From: Bacteroidales bacterium
GTDB lineage: Bacteria; Bacteroidota; Bacteroidia; Bacteroidales; Paludibacteraceae
Direction of reading: 5' to 3'
DNA length: 11,853 bases
NCBI GenBank assembly: GCA_900771035.1
Contig: CAAGML010000036.1
Location: forward strand, 1 to 11,853
Shown here: positions 7,652 through 11,853 of the stretch, one piece after another
Layout: the number at the start of each line of letters is the position of its first letter
Numbering within the stretch: position 1 is the first letter of the stretch
Position numbers and translations under genes: made by a program
The notes under the pieces: model-generated
Databases searched by the model: none
Told to the model about the DNA's origin: nothing
Seen by the model: the letters and a program-made list of their open reading frames with translations, nothing else

Positions 7652-8329
7652 TTATCTCATTAAATCCTCCATACCGTAGAAACCAGGCTTACGGTCTTTC
7701 ATAAACTCAGCGGCAAGCACTGCCCCAAGTGCCAGTCCGTCACGTGATTTAGCCTCATGGCGAAGGGTTATTATGTCAACGGCAGAGTCGTATCTAATCT
7801 CGTGAATGCCTGGCACCATGCCTTCGCGTATTGATTCTATTTCAGGCCTTGTGCCATAGTTTGCCTCAATCTGGTCAGCCAATACAATAGCCGTACCGCT
7901 TGGTGCGTCTTTTTTTTCTGTATGATGCACTTCGGTCATACCAACGGTATAGCCTTCGTATTTTTTCATTATTGACGCCAACCTCTTGTTTATCTCCATC
8001 ACGATATTCACCCCTAACGAGAAGTTGGAAGTCCAGAAAAGCGAACCTCCGACAGAGGCCATCTCACGGCGCACATCCTCCATTTGCGCCGTCCAACCGG
8101 TTGTGCCACTGACCACACGGACACCCTCCTTCCACGCACGGCGGTAATTCTCAACAGCGGCAGTCGGCTGAGTAAACTCAATCGCCACGTCTGACGAGCG
8201 GAACTCGGAAGTAGCGAACTTAGCCTCCTCGCCAACGTCAATGTGGCACACTATCTCATGGCCACGTCCGATGGCAATACGCTCAATCACATGGCCCATT
8301 TTCCCATATCCTATTATTGCTATTTTCAT
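7652..8329 (-). CDS. dapB: 4-hydroxy-tetrahydrodipicolinate reductase
   Basis: NAD(P)H-dependent reduction in the diaminopimelate/lysine pathway, supplying the peptidoglycan crosslinking residue. The N-terminal Rossmann motif GYGKMG is at residues 7-12, and SGTTGW at 74-79 is the conserved nucleotide-domain loop. The catalytic segment EVHHTEKKDAPSGTA spans 133-147: H135 is the expected proton donor, K139 the catalytic lysine, and SGT at 144-146 binds substrate. The C-terminal RHEAKSRDGLALGAV at about 194-208 returns to the coenzyme domain. Length 225 is shorter than the 270-residue E. coli form but normal for Bacteroidota. Its ATG overlaps the aroB stop (ATGA). The lysine codons of the active site form a run of eight adenines on the coding strand. 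Confidence 0.95.
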   Translation of the reverse strand: MKIAIIGYGKMGHVIERIAIGRGHEIVCHIDVGEEAKFATSEFRSSDVAIEFTQPTAAVENYRRAWKEGVRVVSGTTGWTAQMEDVRREMASVGGSLFWTSNFSLGVNIVMEINKRLASIMKKYEGYTVGMTEVHHTEKKDAPSGTAIVLADQIEANYGTRPEIESIREGMVPGIHEIRYDSAVDIITLRHEAKSRDGLALGAVLAAEFMKDRKPGFYGMEDLMR

Positions 8330-9294
8330 CGTATAAAATCTATTGCCTCAAATATTTCGTCACGACTTACGTCGCAATCAGTTATAGCCTCGCCAATGTC
8401 ACGAAGCAGGGTGAAATTCACTCGCCCGCCCTCGTTTTTCTTGTCATTGGACATCAGTTCATAGAGTCTGTCGTACGATTTACAATCCACAGGCACCACA
8501 CCGTACAACTCCCTCACAATGCCCTGCAGCCGTGTCAGTTCCTCACGGGGAAAACCCGCTTTTGTCACCGACAGATATGCCGCCACCACCATTCCCCACG
8601 CCACACAGTAACCATGCAAACGGCTACCCTCAAGGTATGCCTCAACAGCATGACCCACGGTATGACCGAAATTAAGTACTTTCCTCTTTCCACTCTCACG
8701 GAAATCCTCTTCTACAATGCTCTTCTTGAACGTTATGTTCTCGTTCACCAGCTCCTCCAACCCAACCATATCTTCCCCCAAAATGTCAAAGCCCAAAGTC
8801 TTAGCATAAAGCTCACTGCCTGACAACAACCCATGCTTTAACATCTCTGCATAGCCCGAAAGCAGATTCTTAATATCGAGCGACTTCAGGAGTTCAATTC
8901 TCAATACAACCCTCTCAGGTTCATTGAAAACCCCCACAAGGTTTTTAACCCCGCTGTGGTTAATACCCACCTTGCCACCTGCCGACGCGTCAACCATCGC
9001 CAGCAGGGTGGTAGGTATGTTCATGAATCTCATTCCGCGTTTGAATGTCGAAGCAGCCATACCACCAAGGTCACAAACCATTCCGCCACCTACGTTGACC
9101 AACAGCGAATGCCGTGTGGCATTCATTTTTGCCAACTCATCCCATACAAACGAAAGTGTCTGTATGTTCTTGTTTTCATCACCCGAAGGGATGACTATCC
9201 GTGGCTCGTGGTCAAGACCCAACCCCGGCAGCAACTTCACTGTATTGCCGTCCGCCAGGATTATGGTTTTGTCTGCCTCAATATCAAACATCAT
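8326..9294 (-). CDS. aroB: 3-dehydroquinate synthase with short N-terminus
   Basis: Makes 3-dehydroquinate from DAHP, second step of the shikimate pathway, using NAD and a divalent metal. Conserved parts: ADGN at 14-17 (NAD-binding TDxN-like), PSGDENK at 36-42, GGGMVCDLGG at 69-78, PTTLLAMVDASAGGK at 94-108, and metal ligands E150, H211 (in GHTVGHA) and H227 (in LHGY). DKKN is at 284-287. At 322 residues it is short for the family (about 350-360). The missing part is roughly the first 20-25 residues, i.e. the first strand and helix of the NAD domain. A TAA lies directly before the first of two ATGs, so no longer in-frame start exists. All catalytic residues remain, so it may be active. It opens the run to folE. 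Confidence 0.93.
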   Translation of the reverse strand: MMFDIEADKTIILADGNTVKLLPGLGLDHEPRIVIPSGDENKNIQTLSFVWDELAKMNATRHSLLVNVGGGMVCDLGGMAASTFKRGMRFMNIPTTLLAMVDASAGGKVGINHSGVKNLVGVFNEPERVVLRIELLKSLDIKNLLSGYAEMLKHGLLSGSELYAKTLGFDILGEDMVGLEELVNENITFKKSIVEEDFRESGKRKVLNFGHTVGHAVEAYLEGSRLHGYCVAWGMVVAAYLSVTKAGFPREELTRLQGIVRELYGVVPVDCKSYDRLYELMSNDKKNEGGRVNFTLLRDIGEAITDCDVSRDEIFEAIDFIR

Positions 9295-9313
9295 TTAGCG
9301 ATGACAAAATAAC

Positions 9314-9488
9314 AACTTGGTACAACCTTATTTTTATATAACGATGTTTCCACCACAATTTCAGTCTCAGTATCTCAACAAAAAATCAACCTGCCACCAC
9401 CCTAAAGACGTAGCCCATGCAAACCATAGACGTACCCCTGACCTACAGACATTCAGTTGTGAAAATAATAATCACCTCGTACCAAGTT
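9314..9488. repeat. Perfect 10-base inverted repeat flanking the ackA-aroB gap
   Basis: AACTTGGTAC at 9314-9323 and its exact reverse complement GTACCAAGTT at 9479-9488 bracket 155 bases, spanning nearly the whole gap. ATAA is found just outside on both sides (9309-9312 and 9489-9492), with one extra C before the left arm. The arms are too far apart for a terminator hairpin. Possible readings are an invertible promoter segment, a small non-autonomous insertion with terminal repeats, or chance. Confidence 0.5.
9404..9438. repeat. Imperfect 13-base direct repeat spaced 22 bases
   Basis: Plus-strand AAAGACGTAGCCC (9404-9416) and ATAGACGTACCCC (9426-9438) match at 11 of 13 positions and start 22 bases apart, about two helical turns. 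A weaker AGAC-containing copy follows near 9445. Same-face spacing of this kind is common in operators, so this may be a binding site for a regulator of aroB; that is inference. Confidence 0.4.
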
Positions 9489-9500
9489 ATAATTTAATCT

Positions 9501-10697
9501 TCACTTAACCAAATCCATAGTGTCGCGTGCGATGGTCAGCTCCTCGTCGGTGGCAATAACCGCAACACGTATCTTGGAATCTTTTGTCGAAATCTCAACC
9601 TCGTCACCACGGACTTTGTCGTTCAACGCAGCGTCGAATTTAACGCCAAGGTACTCAAGTTTGCGGCAGATGTAGTCGCGTGTCTCGTTCTGTTTTTCGC
9701 CGATTCCACCGGTGAAAGCAATAACGTCAACGCCACCAAGGACTGCCATATAAGCACCAATGTATTTCAACAGACGGTAGTTGAACATATTCATGGCAAG
9801 GTCGGCACGTTTGTTGCCCTCAGCCATAGCAGCCAGAATGTCGCGCATATCGCTTGACACACCCGAAACACCCAACACACCGGACTTTTTGTTTATCATA
9901 TTATTGACAGCCGCAACATCCATCTTCTCTTTGTCCATGATGTATGTGATTGCGCCAAGGTCAACGTCGCCCGAACGTGTACCCATCACAAGACCCTCTA
10001 CAGGGGTAAGACCCATTGAGGTATCAATAGATTTACCATTCAGGACAGCAGTAACCGAACCACCGCCACCAAGATGACAGGTGATTATACGGCTGTTGTT
10101 GTAATCCAATCCGAAGAACTCGCAGGTGCGTTTTGCCACATAGCGATGGCTTGTACCGTGAAAGCCGTAACGACGAACACCATATTTCTCATAATACTCG
10201 TATGGCAGGGCATACATATAAGCGTAGTCAGGCATTGTCTGATGGAAAGCAGTGTCAAACACGCCAACCTGTGGAACGTTTGGCAATATCTTTGTGATAG
10301 CTGCAACGCCTTTCAGGTTTGCAGGGTTGTGAAGTGGAGCAAGGTCAGTGCACTCTTGCATCTTCTCGATAACCTCTGGGGTGATGACAACAGAGGTGTT
10401 GAATTTCTCGCCACCATGCACTAAACGATGACCAACGGCATCAATCTCGTTCAACGATTTGATGCAGCCATATTCGGCATTCGTCAGAGTCTCAAGAATG
10501 AGTTCAACACCGACGGTATGCTCTGGCATGAATTTCTCGATGGTCTTCTTCTCGCCGTTAGGCAATTTGAATTTCAGGAAAGAGTCTTTCAGTCCAAGTT
10601 TCTCTATTCCACCTTGACCCAGAACTTCCTCTGTAGTCATATCATACAGCTTATACTTAATGGATGAGCTGCCACAGTTCAATACTAATACTTTCAT
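9501..10697 (-). CDS. ackA: Acetate kinase
   Basis: Interconverts acetyl phosphate plus ADP with acetate plus ATP, the energy-yielding end of acetate fermentation. The ASKHA-fold motifs are all visible: NCGSSSIKY at residues 7-15 (N7, S10, S12, K14), R91 in GHRLVHGGE, D148 in VFDTAFH, H180 in FHGTSH, H208 in the CHLGGGGS loop, R241 in GTRSGD, GGIGE at 330-334, and the C-terminal TDEE at 383-386. The positions of these residues match the well-studied Methanosarcina enzyme almost exactly, and the length of 398 is standard. Its ATG overlaps the pta stop as ATGA, so the pair is surely co-expressed. Confidence 0.97.
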   Translation of the reverse strand: MKVLVLNCGSSSIKYKLYDMTTEEVLGQGGIEKLGLKDSFLKFKLPNGEKKTIEKFMPEHTVGVELILETLTNAEYGCIKSLNEIDAVGHRLVHGGEKFNTSVVITPEVIEKMQECTDLAPLHNPANLKGVAAITKILPNVPQVGVFDTAFHQTMPDYAYMYALPYEYYEKYGVRRYGFHGTSHRYVAKRTCEFFGLDYNNSRIITCHLGGGGSVTAVLNGKSIDTSMGLTPVEGLVMGTRSGDVDLGAITYIMDKEKMDVAAVNNMINKKSGVLGVSGVSSDMRDILAAMAEGNKRADLAMNMFNYRLLKYIGAYMAVLGGVDVIAFTGGIGEKQNETRDYICRKLEYLGVKFDAALNDKVRGDEVEISTKDSKIRVAVIATDEELTIARDTMDLVK

Positions 10698-11701
10698 TTC
10701 TTTGCTGCTATTGCTTGGTTACATGTGATTGCTATCATTTTCTCAATATCGTCAACCGAACATCCACGGCTGAGGTCGTTGATAGGAGCCGCCATACCTT
10801 GAAGGATAGGACCAATTGCCACCGCTCCTCCAAGTCTCTGCACAAGCTTGTATGCGATGTTGCCTGTCTCAAGCGACGGCAAAACCAGTGTATTGGCGTG
10901 ACCTGCCACCTTGCTGTCCGGTGCTTTCAGACTTGCGACAGACTCTACAAGTGCCGCATCTGCCTGTAATTCACCGTCAATCTTCATATCAGGTGCCATC
11001 TCCTTGGCTTTCTTAGTAGCAGCCACTACCCTATCCACAAGTTCATTGCTTGCGCTGCCTTTGGTCGAGAAACTCAGCATTGCCACTTTTGGCTCAATGC
11101 CGCAAATTGCCTTCATCGTATTACCAGTAGCAACAGCTATCTGTGCCAACTCGTCAACAGTTGGGTTAGGCAGAACTGCCACGTCACCGAACATCAGCAC
11201 ACCATTCTCGCCATATTGTTTCTCTTTGCATACCATTATCATTGCGCCGGAGACGCACGAGAAACCTTTGGCAGTCTTGACAATCTGCAATGCAGGACGA
11301 AGCACGTTGCCTGTTGTGTTGCGCGCACCTGCCAACTCACCGTCAGCATCACCTGCCTTAATCATAAGGCAACCAAGGTACAGAGGGTCTTTTGTCTTCT
11401 TGTGAGCCTCTTCCTCGGTCATACCCTTGTTCTTGCGAAGTTCGTAGAGTATGTTGGCATACTTGCCCTCCTCGGGGTTGTTCTCAGGGTCAATGATGAT
11501 GTCGCGAGTGATATGGCTGAAACCTTTCTCACCAGCCATTTTCATAATCTCGTCAGGATTACCAATCAGAGTCACTTTGGCAACCTTGTCACGCAGCACA
11601 TTATTGGCAGCCTCAAGGGTACGAGGTTCGTTACCCTCTGGCAACACAATATGTTGTGGATTTTTCTGCGCTCTCTCTTTAATCTGTTCTAATAAATCCA
11701 T
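10694..11701 (-). CDS. pta: Phosphate acetyltransferase, short form
   Basis: Converts acetyl-CoA and phosphate to acetyl phosphate and CoA, feeding AckA. It is the 335-residue class-I form: only the catalytic PTA_PTB domain, without the N-terminal regulatory part of the E. coli enzyme. Supporting motifs are VLPEGNEPR at 19-27, ARNTTGNVLRP at 126-136, the family signature IDGELQADAAL at 241-251, LVLPSLETGNIAYK at 272-285, and DLSRGCSVDD at 309-318, which includes the Ser-Arg pair and Asp implicated in catalysis. The first ATG gives the usual N-terminus. No gene precedes it within the window, so it probably heads the pta-ackA transcript. Confidence 0.97.
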   Translation of the reverse strand: MDLLEQIKERAQKNPQHIVLPEGNEPRTLEAANNVLRDKVAKVTLIGNPDEIMKMAGEKGFSHITRDIIIDPENNPEEGKYANILYELRKNKGMTEEEAHKKTKDPLYLGCLMIKAGDADGELAGARNTTGNVLRPALQIVKTAKGFSCVSGAMIMVCKEKQYGENGVLMFGDVAVLPNPTVDELAQIAVATGNTMKAICGIEPKVAMLSFSTKGSASNELVDRVVAATKKAKEMAPDMKIDGELQADAALVESVASLKAPDSKVAGHANTLVLPSLETGNIAYKLVQRLGGAVAIGPILQGMAAPINDLSRGCSVDDIEKMIAITCNQAIAAKK

Positions 11702-11853
11702 AATTATTTATATTATTTGTCCATTATATCACTGTAGGTGAGTTCTATAAATTCATTTTGAGGGTTTTTGAAGTTTGTTTTGAGCAGATTGCTGTGCGGA
11801 AGGAGGGAGCAATGCGGGCATTGTGACCGACTGACAATCAGCAAGATGCCAAA
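11702..11853. other. Upstream region of pta to window edge
   Basis: These 152 bases show no gene. On the minus strand a TATAAT lies at 11723-11728, about 21 bases before the pta start, but there is no good partner element and Bacteroidota sigma factors favour a different -7 motif, so it is only a weak promoter candidate. The plus strand has several TTTTG runs (11756-11782) without a recognisable promoter arrangement. Confidence 0.35.

Larger units (their letters stand above)
9295..9500. other. AT-rich gap between ackA and aroB
   Basis: A 206-base non-coding gap, by far the largest between genes here and the likely home of the ackA end and the aroB-operon promoter. I see no clean match to the Bacteroidota promoter pattern (TTTG and TAnnTTTG) on the minus strand; the nearest are TATTTTG just before aroB and TATGGTTTG near the middle, both with wrong inner spacing. 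There is no strong hairpin followed by a T run, so no intrinsic terminator is called. Translation of the gap toward aroB in other frames is full of stops and does not restore an AroB N-terminus. The gap carries the inverted and direct repeats listed separately. Confidence 0.7.

Noticed and set aside
9460..9500. Possible intrinsic terminator after ackA
   Set aside because: Only a 4-base stem (GTGA/TCAC) can be drawn, with no T run at the right place.
9317..9508. 63-codon plus-strand open frame in the ackA-aroB gap
   Set aside because: Low-complexity composition, no conserved motif, and it runs into the end of ackA on the other strand.

Overview
The window reads as chromosomal DNA from a Bacteroidota species, most likely in the order Bacteroidales. 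The evidence is family-level: a signal peptidase I of about 500 residues with long insertions, a SPOR-domain lipoprotein-like gene directly before folE, a short-form Pta paired with AckA, a BirA without a DNA-binding domain, and a YtxH plus holin-like pair after birA. All fourteen recognisable genes lie on the minus strand and are packed tightly, with many stop/start overlaps. I see no rRNA, tRNA, CRISPR array, transposase or phage gene set.

Reading in the direction of transcription (right to left), the layout falls into three blocks. (1) pta and ackA, 11701 to 9501, overlap by ATGA and form the acetyl-CoA to acetate pathway. (2) After a 206-base AT-rich gap comes a compact run from 9294 to 4443: aroB, dapB, lepB, a class I glutamine amidotransferase-like (C26) hydrolase, a SPOR-domain protein and folE. 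It mixes aromatic amino acid, lysine/diaminopimelate, protein export, envelope and folate functions, with gaps of no more than 10 bases. (3) After a 64-base gap comes rpoN (sigma-54), dacB (PBP4-type peptidase), birA, a YtxH protein, a holin-like membrane protein and a 67-residue basic protein, 4378 to 29. These are again overlapping or nearly touching.

Functionally this is a housekeeping region with an envelope leaning: diaminopimelate supply (DapB), peptidoglycan trimming (DacB), preprotein processing (LepB), peptidoglycan-associated SPOR protein, and small membrane proteins. RpoN could control genes elsewhere, but no enhancer-binding activator or convincing -24/-12 site is visible here.

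I did not find a clear new biological system. The places most worth a second look are the ackA-aroB gap, which has a perfect 10-base inverted repeat flanking about 155 bases and an internal direct repeat spaced 22 bases; the unusually short N-terminus of AroB that follows it; and the oppositely charged small-protein trio at the left end.
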